NCBI RefSeq assembly: GCF_008642375.1
Contig: NZ_CP029194.1
Location: forward strand, 3,038,001 to 3,102,000
Length of the DNA: 64,000 nt
Reading direction: 5' to 3'
Source: Streptomyces venezuelae
GTDB taxonomy: Bacteria; Actinomycetota; Actinomycetes; Streptomycetales; Streptomycetaceae
The notes under the pieces are model-generated. The model was not told the DNA's origin and searched no databases. It saw only the letters and a list, made by a program, of their open reading frames with translations. Both the position numbers and the translations under genes were made by a program. Position 1 is the first letter of the stretch, and each line of letters begins with the position of its first letter. Below are positions 44,680-54,238 of the stretch, piece after piece.

Positions 44680-45372
44680 ATGAGCAGCAGTCGAGAGGTG
44701 ACCGGCCCCGCGGCGCACACCGCCGGGGCCGTGGGGCGGGTCCTCCTGCGGGACCCCCGCGACAGCGGCCACAGCCGGGTCGTGAAGCGGTACGTGACCC
44801 CGAAGGTCGCGGGCACTCCGCGCTACCTGGAGCTGATGAGCGACGGGTACCTGCGGCCCGGCCACCCGCCGCGACGGCGCTTCGCCCGCCGCATCGTCAA
44901 GGACGCGGCGGGCGTCACCGACGCGGAGCTGGCGGCGCTGCTCGACTACGAGTGGCGGTCGCGGTTCACGGCGGCGTGGCTGATCGGGGTGGACCGCCGC
45001 GCATCCTTCCGCGAGCGGCTCGGCGAACTGCTCCTGGCGAGCGAGGTCTGCTACGCGGGCGCGGGCTACTGCTTCGCCCTCGCCCGCCTGGGCACCCGCG
45101 CCGACGCCGAGCTCCTCGCCGCCTATCTGGACCGGTACCTGCCCCGTACCGAATGCCGCTACGACCAGCCCGAGGCCCTGGGCTCCCTGCTCCGCGTCGA
45201 CGCCGCGCTCGGCACCTCGTACGCCGACCGCTTCGTCACTCCGGGCGGCCTCTGGCAGGGCTGGGTCGAAGCGGAGGCCCACCTACGCGACGATCCCGCG
45301 TTCACCCCGGAGGCGCAGCGCCGACGGGCGGACCTCCGGTGCGACTTCGCCGGCGGCTGGACCCGCCCCTGA
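44680..45372 (+). CDS. DUF6000-like protein
   Basis: A 230-residue protein, GGAG about nine bases before ATG 44680. After a variable N-terminus of about 35 residues, a helical domain contains VVKRYVTPKVAGTPRYLELM and FRERLGELLLASEVCYAGAGYCFALARLGTRADAELLAAYLDRYL, matching the DUF6000 pattern I remember. Cytosolic, no catalytic residues known. It lies 72 bp after the PLP enzyme gene in the same direction; cotranscription is possible. Confidence 0.72.
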   Translation: MSSSREVTGPAAHTAGAVGRVLLRDPRDSGHSRVVKRYVTPKVAGTPRYLELMSDGYLRPGHPPRRRFARRIVKDAAGVTDAELAALLDYEWRSRFTAAWLIGVDRRASFRERLGELLLASEVCYAGAGYCFALARLGTRADAELLAAYLDRYLPRTECRYDQPEALGSLLRVDAALGTSYADRFVTPGGLWQGWVEAEAHLRDDPAFTPEAQRRRADLRCDFAGGWTRP

Positions 45373-45403
45373 AGCCGCGCCGTCCGGCATTCCCTGCGGC
45401 GGA

Positions 45404-46216
45404 TCAGAACTCGTCGGCGCCGTTGCGGAGTTCGTGCGTCCAGTAGCCCGTCCTGGCGGCTGCATCGGCGACCGCGAGGCCGCCCGCGGGGGCCTTGACG
45501 ACGATGCTGCCCTCGGCCGGGCCGTCCGCGGCGAAGAGGTTCACGTGGAAGCTCTTCACGACCTTGTTGCCCTCGCCGACGCCACCGAGCGCGATCCGCA
45601 CGTTGGCGTACGCCGGGGCGCCGGGCTGCAGGACGACCGGGGCGGCGGGCCTGCTCTTCGCGACCGCCGGGACGTCCTTGGCCGTCTGGATGTCGCCGAA
45701 GGCGATCAGCGGGTACTGGAGGAGGGTGCAGGAGCGTCCGGAGGTGTTGGTGGCGGTGAGAGTGATGTGCTCGGTCGGGACCTCGTCCGCCTTCGCCGCG
45801 GTGATCCTGATGTCGCCGTAGGCGCAGGCCGGGGCCTTGGCTCCGGTCTTGGCGCCGGTCTTGGCGCCGGTGGAGGTCTTCGTCTTGGCGGCGGTCTTGC
45901 CGCCGGTGGAGCTCTTGCCGCCGGTGGCGGAGGCCTCGCTCACGCCTCCGGAGGCGGAGCCGCCCCCCGTGGAACCGCCCTCGGTGGAGCCGCCCTCCGT
46001 GGACCCGCCGTCCGTGCTGCCGGCCGTGGCGTCGTCGCCCGTACCGGTGTCCGCCGCGCCCGTCTCCTGCTGCGACGCCGAGCTGCTCGCGCTCCCCGCG
46101 TCCTTGGCACCGGTGCCGGTGCCGCCGCCGCAGGCGGTCAGGCCCAGCGAGAGGGCGGTGATGGCGGCGGCCGCCAGGACGGTGGCCTTGTGGTGGTTCC
46201 GCATGGTCGTACGCAT
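45404..46216 (-). CDS. DUF4232-like lipoprotein
   Basis: Predicted lipoprotein of 270 residues with lipobox LTAC and Cys29. The next ~100 residues are Ser/Thr/Gly/Ala repeats (GGSTEGGSTEGG and KTGAKTGAK), probably a flexible wall-spanning linker. The outer domain (about 130-270) has a PACAYGDIRIT start and HITLTATNTSGRSCTLLQYP, typical of DUF4232. Two cysteines could form a disulfide. Function unknown; exported surface protein. The start could be four codons later. Ribosome site GGGGGAG precedes 46216. Confidence 0.82.
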   Translation of the reverse strand: MRTTMRNHHKATVLAAAAITALSLGLTACGGGTGTGAKDAGSASSSASQQETGAADTGTGDDATAGSTDGGSTEGGSTEGGSTGGGSASGGVSEASATGGKSSTGGKTAAKTKTSTGAKTGAKTGAKAPACAYGDIRITAAKADEVPTEHITLTATNTSGRSCTLLQYPLIAFGDIQTAKDVPAVAKSRPAAPVVLQPGAPAYANVRIALGGVGEGNKVVKSFHVNLFAADGPAEGSIVVKAPAGGLAVADAAARTGYWTHELRNGADEF

Positions 46217-46315
46217 GGTGGTTCTCCCCCGTGAAGCTGTCGGTCGACGCGGTACGTCCGTACTGCGTGCTGTATCCAGCTTCCGGCCCGGCGCTGCCGT
46301 CCCGCTTGCGTACCG

Positions 46316-48976
46316 CTAACGATCCGCTGACAGCCGCGAAAGCTGCTCCGCCGCCCGCGCGGAGCCCTCGGTGAAGCCGGCCGCGTCGGCCGCCACGATG
46401 GCCCGTCTCAGCTGGTCGGCGGCCTCGTCGAGACGGCCGATGCCGGCCAGCGCCTCGCCCCGGACGATCTGCAGCTGCGCCCGGACGACCACCGCGTCGG
46501 GCGCGACCAGTTCCCCCGCGCGAACGGTGTGCGCGAGCGCCTCGTCGTACTCCCCGGCCTTCAGGCAGTGCGTCGCCAGGTGCTGGAGGGTCAGCACCTG
46601 GGTGGACGGATGGGCGGCGCGATCGGCGAGGGAGACCGCGTGGACCATGAGCAGTCCGGCCCGCTCGTGCTGCCCGGTGGAGTCCAGGACGGCGGCGTAG
46701 TTGACGTACGCGATGGCCTCACTGACGGTGTCCCCGGCCCGGGCGGCGAGGATCGGCGCCTTCTCCAGGTGGACGAGCGCCTCGGCGTCCCGGCCCTCCT
46801 CGTGCAGCACCCATCCGAGGAGCGCCCGGGTCCGCGACTGCGCGTCGAAGTCGCCCTCGTGCTCGGCGGAGGCGAGCCCGGCCTCCAGGAGCGGCGTCCA
46901 GCCGTCGCCGATCCGCATGAGCATGAGCGGCCACTGCACGAGGGCGAGCCGCCAGGCCCGGTCGTGGTGGCCGAGCGCCGCGGCGGCGGCCACGGCGCCC
47001 TCCAGGGCGGGGCGTTCGGCGGCGTACCAGTCGAGGGCCGCCGCACGGTCCTCGAACTCCCGGGTGGCGGCGGGCCGTCGGGCGTCGGCGGGCAGCGAGT
47101 AGCAGGGCTGGGAGCCCGGTTCGGCGGCGGCGTCGGCGGCGAGCCCGGTGTAGAGGTAGTGGTCGAGGAGGCGGGGCAGGCCTTCGGGGTCGGCGTCGGG
47201 GGCGATACGGCGGGCGTAGAGGCGTACGAGGTCGTGCGGGGTCCAGCGGCCGGGGACTGCCTCGGTGAGGAGGTGGGCGGCGGCGAGCCGGTCCAGATCG
47301 GCCGAGGCGTGCGCGGGGGACGTGCCGGCGAGCGCGCCCGCCGCGAAGCGGTCCAGGTCGGAGCCGGTGTGCAGGCCGAGCGCGCGGAACATCCGGGCGG
47401 CGGAGTCGGGCAGCTGCTGCACGGTGAGGCGCAGCGCGGCGGAGACCCCGACGTCCTCCACGTCGAGGAGGGTCAGCCGCACCTGCTCGTCGGCGAGTTC
47501 GCCGACCATCGCGTCGAGCGTCCACTGCGGGCGTTCGGCGAGCCGGGCCGCCGTGACGCGCAGCGCGAGGGGCAGTCCGTCGCAGAGTCCGGCGAGCCGC
47601 TCGGCGGCGGCGGGTTCGGCGGCGACCCGCGCCTCGCCGAGCACGGTCGCGAGCAGGGCGGCGGAGGCCGCGGGCTGCAGGTGGCCGAGCGGCACGGGGC
47701 GGGCGGCGTCGGAGGCGATGAGTCCGCTGAGCCGGTCGCGGCTGGTGACGACCGTCGCGCAGAGGTCGCCGCCGGGGAGCAGCGGCCTGACCTGCTCGGA
47801 GGAGCGCGCGTTGTCGAGGACGACGAGCAGGCGGCGGCCGGCGGTGAGGGAGCGGAAGAGCGCGCCCCGCGCGTCCGCGGCCTCCGGTATCCGCAGCGCA
47901 GGGACGCCGAGCGCGAGCAGGAACTCGCGGAGGACGGCGGCGGTCTCGGGCGCCGGGGTGTCGCTGAAGCCGCGCAGATCGGCGAAAAGTCGACCGTCGG
48001 GGAAGTTCGCGCGGCGCTCGTACGCCCAGTGGACGGCGAAGGCCGACTTGCCGACACCGGCGGGTCCGGTGACGAGGCAGAGGGGCGCGACCACGCCGCC
48101 GACGGCCCGGTCGAGGGCGGCCAGCTCGGCGCCCCGGCCGGTGAACCCGCGCGGCGCGCGCGGCAGCTGCTCCGGCGCGGCGAAGGCGACGGACGCCTCG
48201 ACCGGGAGGGCCGGGCGGGGGACGCGGGCGGCGGGCTCGGCGGAGCGGAGGAGTGTCGCGTACGCCTCGGTGAGCGCCTCCCCGGGGTCCACGCCGAGTT
48301 CGTCCGCGAGCAGCCGGCGCGTGCGGTGGTACCAGTCGATGGCGTCCGACTGGCGCCCCGCGCGGCCGAGCGCCAGCATCAGCGCGGCGGCGAGGGACTC
48401 GCGCAGGGGGTGGGCGACGGCCTCGGTGCGGAGCACCGCGGCGGCCCGCCCGTGCTCGCCGAGCGCCCCGTAGGCCGAGGCCAGGGCCTCCACGGAGGCC
48501 AGCCGCAGCTCCTCGAGCCCCCCGGCCGCCGCCTCCAGCGGCCTGCTGTGCACGGTTCCGGTGAGCGCGGGCCCCTGCCAGTACGAGAGCGCCTCGCGCA
48601 GCATCCGCACGGCGTCACCGGGCCGTCGCTGCACCCCGGCGAGCGCGACGAGCTCCTCGAATCGGTGCGCGTCGACGAGCGACTCCGGCATGCGCAGCAC
48701 GTACGCCGAACCCTGGGTGGCGAGCTCGACCCCGTACGCCTCCGCCCCGTGCTCGGCGAGCAGCGCCCGCAGCCGCGAGACGTGCCCCTGGAGGACGGTC
48801 TTGGCGTGCGTGGGCGGCTCGTCCTCCCACAGGGCGTCGATCAGCTGCGTCACGTTCACCGCGCCGTTGGGCCGCAGCAGGAGCATGGCGAGCAGACTGG
48901 ACCGCTTGGCGGGCCCCAGGGCTACGTCGCCGTCCTCCGTCACCAGCGCAACGGAGCCGAGCAGCCGGAACTCCAC
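46316..48976 (-). CDS. AfsR/SARP-family transcriptional regulator
   Basis: Large regulator of 886 residues: an OmpR-like winged-helix (about 1-95), bacterial transcriptional activation (BTAD) domain (about 100-245), NB-ARC ATPase with P-loop GPAGVGKSAFAVHWA (about 302-316) and a Walker B LLVVLDNAR, then a helical TPR-like tail to the end. This is the AfsR-type layout; such proteins often activate secondary metabolism or development. A DUF4232-like lipoprotein gene lies 99 bp downstream in the same direction and may be a target. No biosynthetic cluster is present in the window. Confidence 0.92.
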   Translation of the reverse strand: MEFRLLGSVALVTEDGDVALGPAKRSSLLAMLLLRPNGAVNVTQLIDALWEDEPPTHAKTVLQGHVSRLRALLAEHGAEAYGVELATQGSAYVLRMPESLVDAHRFEELVALAGVQRRPGDAVRMLREALSYWQGPALTGTVHSRPLEAAAGGLEELRLASVEALASAYGALGEHGRAAAVLRTEAVAHPLRESLAAALMLALGRAGRQSDAIDWYHRTRRLLADELGVDPGEALTEAYATLLRSAEPAARVPRPALPVEASVAFAAPEQLPRAPRGFTGRGAELAALDRAVGGVVAPLCLVTGPAGVGKSAFAVHWAYERRANFPDGRLFADLRGFSDTPAPETAAVLREFLLALGVPALRIPEAADARGALFRSLTAGRRLLVVLDNARSSEQVRPLLPGGDLCATVVTSRDRLSGLIASDAARPVPLGHLQPAASAALLATVLGEARVAAEPAAAERLAGLCDGLPLALRVTAARLAERPQWTLDAMVGELADEQVRLTLLDVEDVGVSAALRLTVQQLPDSAARMFRALGLHTGSDLDRFAAGALAGTSPAHASADLDRLAAAHLLTEAVPGRWTPHDLVRLYARRIAPDADPEGLPRLLDHYLYTGLAADAAAEPGSQPCYSLPADARRPAATREFEDRAAALDWYAAERPALEGAVAAAAALGHHDRAWRLALVQWPLMLMRIGDGWTPLLEAGLASAEHEGDFDAQSRTRALLGWVLHEEGRDAEALVHLEKAPILAARAGDTVSEAIAYVNYAAVLDSTGQHERAGLLMVHAVSLADRAAHPSTQVLTLQHLATHCLKAGEYDEALAHTVRAGELVAPDAVVVRAQLQIVRGEALAGIGRLDEAADQLRRAIVAADAAGFTEGSARAAEQLSRLSADR

Positions 48977-49144
48977 CTGATACCTCCGCGATCCCTTGTC
49001 CCCCGTCCCCCGATCCTCAGCAGACGAGAATACGTGGGGTAAGAGGGACGCCCGCGCCGCGGCGTTCCCCGAACCGGCTCTCGCCGTCCGAATCCGTACG
49101 GGGTCCCGCCGCGAGGGGATCGGCCGAGCCCCCGGCCACCGCGA

Positions 49145-50620
49145 TCACTGACCAGGCATCAGGCAGCGGTCGAGGAGAGCGTGCATGCGGGGGACGGGGA
49201 GGGACGGGTTGGCGGCGGCGCCCTCTGCGGTGCGGGGGTCGGCGAGGAGGGCCTCCAGGGCCTCGGGTGACAGGCTCGGGTTGGCGGCGGCTGCCCGGCG
49301 CACCGGCGCGTCGGGGTCTTCCACCGGGGGATCGGCCAGGACGGGATCGGCTGCGGCCAGGGCGCGCACCTGCGGGTCCCGGTGGCCGATGAGATGGCTC
49401 GTGCCCGTACGGGGGAACGCGGGCAGAGTCAGCAGGTGCGGGCGGTGGGCCGGGCGGGTGACGAAGACGTCCAGGAGGAGGTGCGGCGGCGCCAGCGGGT
49501 GATGGCAGGCCAGCCTGATCCGTACCTCCTCGTCCTCGTCCTGCGCGAGTTCCGCGACGAGTTCCACGGCCAGGCCGGGCCAGCTCGCCGCGACCCGGCG
49601 GAGCACCGGTTCCCCGGACGCCGCACAGGCGACGAACCAGTCGGGCGACGGCTCGGATTCCGGTTCGGTGATCGGGCAGACGCAGTCAGGACCGTGCCCG
49701 ACGACGCGGATCGCCCGGTGCTCGGCCCAGGTACGGGGGAAGGGGTGAAGGCGCGCGCGCATCCGCACGTCCCCGTCCGGGTCCTCCCTCAGCGCCGCCA
49801 CCAGCTCCGGTCCCAGGTCGGGACGGGCGGCGACGCTCGCGCGCACCTTCGCCTCGGGATGGCGGGCGAGCCGGGCGACGGCGTGGGCCGGGGTGTGCGG
49901 GTTCAGGGTCAGCGGGTGCACCGTGCCGTCCGCGAAGCACTGCTCGACGAGCGCCGGGGACAAGGCACACGTGCCGAGCACATACGGCTTGCTGAGCGAG
50001 CCGACGGACGGCAGCTCGGCCTCCACCCGTTCCGGGTCCAGCTCCCAGCTTGCCTCCCGCGCCGCTTCACGGACCGCGGGGTCCGGATCGTCGAGGAGCC
50101 CCGCCCGCTGCGCCGGGGTGAGCGACTGCCACCTCCAGGCGGCCCGTATCCGGAGTTCGGGATGCTCGCGACCGGCCATGGCGCGGTAGAAGGACTGCGG
50201 GATCTGCCGGGACGAGTCGAGCTCCGCCTTGATCTCGTTCGCGGTGACCATGCGGTCCTCGCCCCCGTCCTGGGCGGTCAGGAGGGTGACGATGATGTCG
50301 TCCGGCAGCGGCCGGACCCGGCGGGTGTCGTGACGGGGGCCGCCGGCGAGCCAGTAGCGGACGACCCCCGACGGGTCCGTCGCCAAGGGGGCGAGCCGCG
50401 CCGGGTCGACGTGACGGTTGCGGGCGAGCGCGCGGCGGATGCCGCTGTCCGGATGGCTCAGGGCCGCGTCGACGACGCCGTCGGGCAGGTCACGCCCCTC
50501 GCACATCAGCGGGCCGACCTCTCCGGCCGCCCGGTCCACGAGACGGATCAGCACGTCGGAGGGCGCCGCCGGGTTGAAGGCGATGCCGCGCAGCCATGGT
50601 TCACGGAGAGAGTCGGACAC
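49145..50620 (-). CDS. LRV-like helical repeat protein
   Basis: A 491-residue protein starting at GTG 50620. It consists of many degenerate helical repeats of about 22-25 residues with the signature DPD..VR..AA..P.L (for example DDPDPAVREAAREASWEL, HPEAKVRASVAARPDLG and DAPVRRAAAANPSLS). This matches leucine-rich-variant (LRV) or HEAT-like repeats found in many streptomycetes. A CVCP segment in the middle may bind metal. Probably a protein-protein scaffold. Function unknown. It is divergent from the Uma2 gene. Confidence 0.74.
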   Translation of the reverse strand: MSDSLREPWLRGIAFNPAAPSDVLIRLVDRAAGEVGPLMCEGRDLPDGVVDAALSHPDSGIRRALARNRHVDPARLAPLATDPSGVVRYWLAGGPRHDTRRVRPLPDDIIVTLLTAQDGGEDRMVTANEIKAELDSSRQIPQSFYRAMAGREHPELRIRAAWRWQSLTPAQRAGLLDDPDPAVREAAREASWELDPERVEAELPSVGSLSKPYVLGTCALSPALVEQCFADGTVHPLTLNPHTPAHAVARLARHPEAKVRASVAARPDLGPELVAALREDPDGDVRMRARLHPFPRTWAEHRAIRVVGHGPDCVCPITEPESEPSPDWFVACAASGEPVLRRVAASWPGLAVELVAELAQDEDEEVRIRLACHHPLAPPHLLLDVFVTRPAHRPHLLTLPAFPRTGTSHLIGHRDPQVRALAAADPVLADPPVEDPDAPVRRAAAANPSLSPEALEALLADPRTAEGAAANPSLPVPRMHALLDRCLMPGQ

Positions 50621-50728
50621 CGCGTCATCCTTCCACCACCGCTATAGCGACCGGAGTACGCCGGAACGCCTCCATGGATGAGCAGTACGACACCTCCCCA
50701 TGCCGGCCACGATCGCTAGGGTTGTCCC

Positions 50729-51310
50729 ATGACCGCACTGCCCGACTGGATGCGTCCGCCACGCGCGGAGGGCTGGTTCGCGGAGGACCTGGACCGCCTC
50801 CCCGAGGCACCCCGCCACACCGAGCTCATCGACGGATCACTCGTCTTCATGATGTCGCCCCAGCGCGCCTGGCACGGCCGCCTCGTCACCGCCCTGACCA
50901 CCGCACTCATGGCGAAGGCGCCGGCCGGCTTCGAGGTCGAACGGGAGATGACGATCCGCCTCGACGTCCGCAACCGCCCCGAGCCGGACCTCTTGCTGAC
51001 GGACCTGCCCTACAACCCCGACCGCACCTGGTACGCCCCGGAGAACGTGAAGCTCGTCGTCGAGGTCGTCTCCCCCGAGTCCGCCCACCGCGATCGCACC
51101 GTGAAGCTCCGCAAGTACGCAGAGGCCGGCATCCCGCACTACTGGTGCATCGAAGACGAGGACGGGGCACCCGTCGTCCACGTCTACGAGCTCGACGAAC
51201 CCACCGGCGTCTACGCGCCCGCGGGTATCTTCCGGGGCACCCTCCAGCGCCCGGTGCCCTTCGAGATCAGCCTGGACCTCGACAGGCTCACGCCGCCCCG
51301 AAGCAGCTGA
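50729..51310 (+). CDS. Uma2-family (PD-(D/E)xK-like) putative endonuclease
   Basis: A 193-residue Uma2/DUF820 protein. The conserved core has PEPDLLLTD (about 84-92), then KLVVEVVSPES and DRTVKLRKYAEAGIPHYWCIED, carrying the Asp...Glu-x-Lys-like residues of restriction-endonuclease folds. Cleavage is presumed, not shown, for most members. The family is abundant in actinobacteria. Alone here, ended by a very strong bidirectional terminator. Confidence 0.86.
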   Translation: MTALPDWMRPPRAEGWFAEDLDRLPEAPRHTELIDGSLVFMMSPQRAWHGRLVTALTTALMAKAPAGFEVEREMTIRLDVRNRPEPDLLLTDLPYNPDRTWYAPENVKLVVEVVSPESAHRDRTVKLRKYAEAGIPHYWCIEDEDGAPVVHVYELDEPTGVYAPAGIFRGTLQRPVPFEISLDLDRLTPPRSS

Positions 51311-51329
51311 AGAAGCCGGCACGGGATTG

Positions 51330-51367
51330 CGGAAGGGGCCGGACTCGCCAGAGTCCGGCCCCTTCCG
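51330..51367. terminator. bidirectional terminator, 17-bp stem
   Basis: A perfect 17-bp inverted repeat with a 4-nt loop (GCCA) between the convergent Uma2-family and ychF genes. It should stop transcription in both directions. Confidence 0.87.
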
Positions 51368-51411
51368 GCCTGCACGCTTGACGTCACCGTCTGACGCGCG
51401 GCGGTGAACGG

Positions 51412-52500
51412 CTACACGTTGAAGCGGAACTCCACCACGTCGCCGTCCTGCATCACGTACTCCTTGCCCTCCATGCGGGCCTTGCCGGCCGCGCGGGCGT
51501 CGGCGACCGAGCCGGTTTCCACCAGGTCGGCGAAGGAGATGACCTCGGCCTTGATGAAGCCCTTCTGGAAGTCGGTGTGGATCACACCGGCCGCCTCGGG
51601 GGCCGTCGCGCCCTGCTTGATCGTCCAGGCGCGGGATTCCTTCGGGCCGGCCGTCAGGTAGGTCTGGAGGCCGAGGGTCGCGAAGCCGACGCGGGCGAGG
51701 GTGGCGAGGCCGGGCTCCTCGGCGCCGACCGACTGGAGGAGCTCCATGGCGTCCTCCTCGTCGAGCTCGGCGAGGTCCTGCTCCAGCTTGGCGTTGAGGA
51801 AGATCGCCTCCGCCGGGGCGACGAGCGCGCTCTGCTCCGCCTTGAAGGCGTCGTCCGTCAGCTCGTCCTCGTCCACGTTGAAGACGTACAGGAACGGCTT
51901 GGTGGTGAGGAGGTGGAGGTCGTGGAGGAGCTCCGCCTTCTCCGAGCCCTGGACGATGCCCTGCGAGAAGAGGGTGTCGCCCTTCTCCAGGATCGCCTGG
52001 GCGGCCTCGACCGCGGCGACCTTGGGCGCCGTGTCCTTCTTGATCCGCATCTCCTTCTGGAGGCGCGGCAGGACCTTCTCGATCGTCTGGAGGTCCGCGA
52101 GGATCAGCTCCGTGTTGATCGTCTCGATGTCGTCCTTCGGCGAGACCTTGCCGTCGACGTGGACGACGTTCTCGTCCTTGAAGGCGCGGATGACCTGGCA
52201 GATCGCGTCCGACTCGCGGATGTTCGCGAGGAACTTGTTGCCCAGGCCCTCGCCCTCGCTCGCGCCGCGCACGATGCCCGCGATGTCGACGAAGTCGACC
52301 GTCGCCGGGAGGATGCGCTGCGAGCCGAAGATCTCCGCGAGCTTGGTGAGGCGGGCGTCCGGGACACCGACGACTCCGACGTTGGGCTCGATCGTGGCGA
52401 ACGGGTAGTTGGCCGCCAGCACGTCGTTCTTGGTCAGGGCGTTGAACAGGGTCGACTTGCCGACATTCGGCAGACCGACGATTCCGATCGTGAGCGACAC
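51412..52500 (-). CDS. ychF: YchF (Obg-like) redox-responsive ATPase
   Basis: P-loop NTPase of 362 residues with G1 GLPNVGKST at 9-17, DIAG in FVDIAGIVRGAS, then NVDE (instead of NKXD, giving ATP preference). The TGS domain at the C-terminus ends VQDGDVVEFRFNV. It binds ribosomes and responds to oxidative stress. Universal in bacteria; normal length. Confidence 0.95.
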   Translation of the reverse strand: MSLTIGIVGLPNVGKSTLFNALTKNDVLAANYPFATIEPNVGVVGVPDARLTKLAEIFGSQRILPATVDFVDIAGIVRGASEGEGLGNKFLANIRESDAICQVIRAFKDENVVHVDGKVSPKDDIETINTELILADLQTIEKVLPRLQKEMRIKKDTAPKVAAVEAAQAILEKGDTLFSQGIVQGSEKAELLHDLHLLTTKPFLYVFNVDEDELTDDAFKAEQSALVAPAEAIFLNAKLEQDLAELDEEDAMELLQSVGAEEPGLATLARVGFATLGLQTYLTAGPKESRAWTIKQGATAPEAAGVIHTDFQKGFIKAEVISFADLVETGSVADARAAGKARMEGKEYVMQDGDVVEFRFNV

Positions 52501-52661
52501 GGTGGCGACTTCCTGAAGTGTGGATGGTGGGCCGATCCCCCAGTTTACGGGCGGGCCGAACCGGCCAGTGACGCCGACCTTCGGTCGATCTCGGGCGCAA
52601 CGTCACCCAAAGGGCGTGTCTCGGACCGGGTTCCCCGCCTCTTCCGACCTACGTTGGTGAT

Positions 52662-53450
52662 GTGGAGCAGCACAGGACAAGTCAGCCGCAAGGCCGCCGA
52701 CGGCCGCAAAACCCCGTCACGCCGCCCGTGGCACCGCCCGGCGCGGTCGTGGACGGCGCGGCCGTCGAGGGCGTGGCCGTGTACCGCGTGATCGGCAGGG
52801 CCGGGCGGGGCGCCGGCGGCGCCCGCGTGGAGCGGGCCGGGGCCGCGGGTGCCGCGGCCGGCGCCGTTCCCGGCCGCGGTTCCGGGCGGCCTCCGGGCGC
52901 CCGGCCGGTGCCGCCCGTCGTCCTCGCCCTGCGGCGGTTCCCCGCGCCCCGGCTCACCGGGCTCGGCGCCGGCCTTTTCGCCGCCGCCGCCATGCTCGTC
53001 GTCGGTTTCCTCGACCGGCTGATCCTCGGCGGTTCCCCGCTCGCCTTCGGGCTGCTGTTCCTGCCGGTCAGCGCCCTGACCGCGCTGTGGGTCCGTACCG
53101 CCGACCTCGTCACCGCCCCGATCAGCGTGCCCATCGCCTTCGCCGTCGGGGTCGTCCCCATCGCGGGCGGTACGGGCGGGCTGGGCGGCCAGGCCATGGC
53201 CGTCGTGACCGCCCTCGCCGTGCACGCCGGCTGGCTGTACGGCGGCACCCTCGTCGCCGGGCTCATCACGAGCGTGCGGAAGGTACGGGACATGGGGCGC
53301 CGGCAGCAGCGCGGCGCAGGTGCCGGTGGCGTCGGCTCCGGTGCCGGTGCCGGTGCCGTTGGTTCCGGTGTTGCCGGCCGGACCGCCCCTGGTGCCGGCG
53401 AGAAGGCGGGTGGGCGCCCCTCGGCGCCCGGTCGCCGCCCCGTCGCGTAG
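52662..53450 (+). CDS. DUF6542-like membrane protein
   Basis: A 262-residue protein starting at GTG 52662. About 85 Pro/Arg/Ala-rich residues precede four helices (about 95-120, 125-142, 153-170 and 178-208), and the tail is Gly/Ala/Val-rich with GAGAG repeats. It lies between ychF and ppgK, a position I recall for DUF6542 proteins in other streptomycetes. Function unknown. The C-terminal repeats are low complexity. Confidence 0.68.
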   Translation: MEQHRTSQPQGRRRPQNPVTPPVAPPGAVVDGAAVEGVAVYRVIGRAGRGAGGARVERAGAAGAAAGAVPGRGSGRPPGARPVPPVVLALRRFPAPRLTGLGAGLFAAAAMLVVGFLDRLILGGSPLAFGLLFLPVSALTALWVRTADLVTAPISVPIAFAVGVVPIAGGTGGLGGQAMAVVTALAVHAGWLYGGTLVAGLITSVRKVRDMGRRQQRGAGAGGVGSGAGAGAVGSGVAGRTAPGAGEKAGGRPSAPGRRPVA

Positions 53451-53459
53451 GGGCGCTCC

Positions 53460-54209
53460 TCAGGCCTCCCCGGCCGCCATCGCCGCGCCCACGATCCCCG
53501 CGTTGTTCTGGAGCTCCGCCGGGACGATCTCCGCGCGGATGCCCTCGATCAGCGGGAGGAACTTCTCGGGCTTGCGGCTCACCCCGCCGCCGATGATGAA
53601 CAGCTCCGGCGAGAACAGCATCTCCACGTGCGCGAGGTACTTCGTCAGCCTGCGCTTCGCCCAGTGCTCCCAGCTGAGGTCCTCGTCCTCCCGGGCCTTC
53701 GTCGAGGCGCGCTTCTCCGCGTCGTGGCCCTTCAGCTCCAGGTGGCCCAGCTCCGTGTTGGGCACGAGCCGGCCGTCGACGAAGAGGGCCGAGCCGATGC
53801 CCGTGCCGAGCGTCAGGAGGATCACCGTGCCCTTGCGGCCCCGGCCCGCGCCGAAGGTCATCTCCGCGACCCCGGCCGCGTCCGCGTCGTTCAGGACGGT
53901 CACCGGGAGGCCCCCGAGACGCTCGCTCAGGAGGGTGCCCGCGTCGACGTCGATCCAGCTCTTGTCGACGTTCGCGGCAGTACGGACCGTGGAGCCCGTC
54001 ACCACGCCCGGGAAGGTCACTCCCACCGGTCCGGTCCAGCCGAAGTGGTCCACGACCTCGACGACGCAGCCCGCCACACCGTCGGGTGTGGCGGGCTGCG
54101 GGGTCAGTACCTTGTGGCGCTCCTCGGCGAGCGCTCCGCGCTCCAGGTCCACGGGGGCGCCCTTGATGCCCGAACCGCCGATGTCCACTCCGAAGACGTT
54201 CATGGTCAT
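53460..54209 (-). CDS. ppgK: polyphosphate glucokinase
   Basis: ROK-family sugar kinase of 249 residues. Starts VDIGGSGIKGA (about 8-18, phosphate 1 loop), then GVTFPGVV (about 60-67), NDADAAG and a phosphate 2 loop GTGIGSAL (about 133-140). It phosphorylates glucose using polyphosphate or ATP and is the main actinobacterial glucose kinase of this type. A perfect 16-bp hairpin lies inside the gene at 54065-54100 (about codons 37-48), which is unusual. Confidence 0.93.
   Translation of the reverse strand: MTMNVFGVDIGGSGIKGAPVDLERGALAEERHKVLTPQPATPDGVAGCVVEVVDHFGWTGPVGVTFPGVVTGSTVRTAANVDKSWIDVDAGTLLSERLGGLPVTVLNDADAAGVAEMTFGAGRGRKGTVILLTLGTGIGSALFVDGRLVPNTELGHLELKGHDAEKRASTKAREDEDLSWEHWAKRRLTKYLAHVEMLFSPELFIIGGGVSRKPEKFLPLIEGIRAEIVPAELQNNAGIVGAAMAAGEA
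54065..54100. other. intragenic 16-bp perfect hairpin in ppgK
   Basis: Arms 54065-54080 and 54085-54100 with a 4-nt GTCG loop, perfectly complementary. It encodes a TPQPATPDGVAGCVV-like surface segment of the protein, so the DNA symmetry is in addition to coding. It looks like a terminator hairpin embedded about 110-145 nt into the gene. Confidence 0.8.
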
Positions 54210-54238
54210 GGACCCACGGTAAGGGCTGTGGCGTGGAG

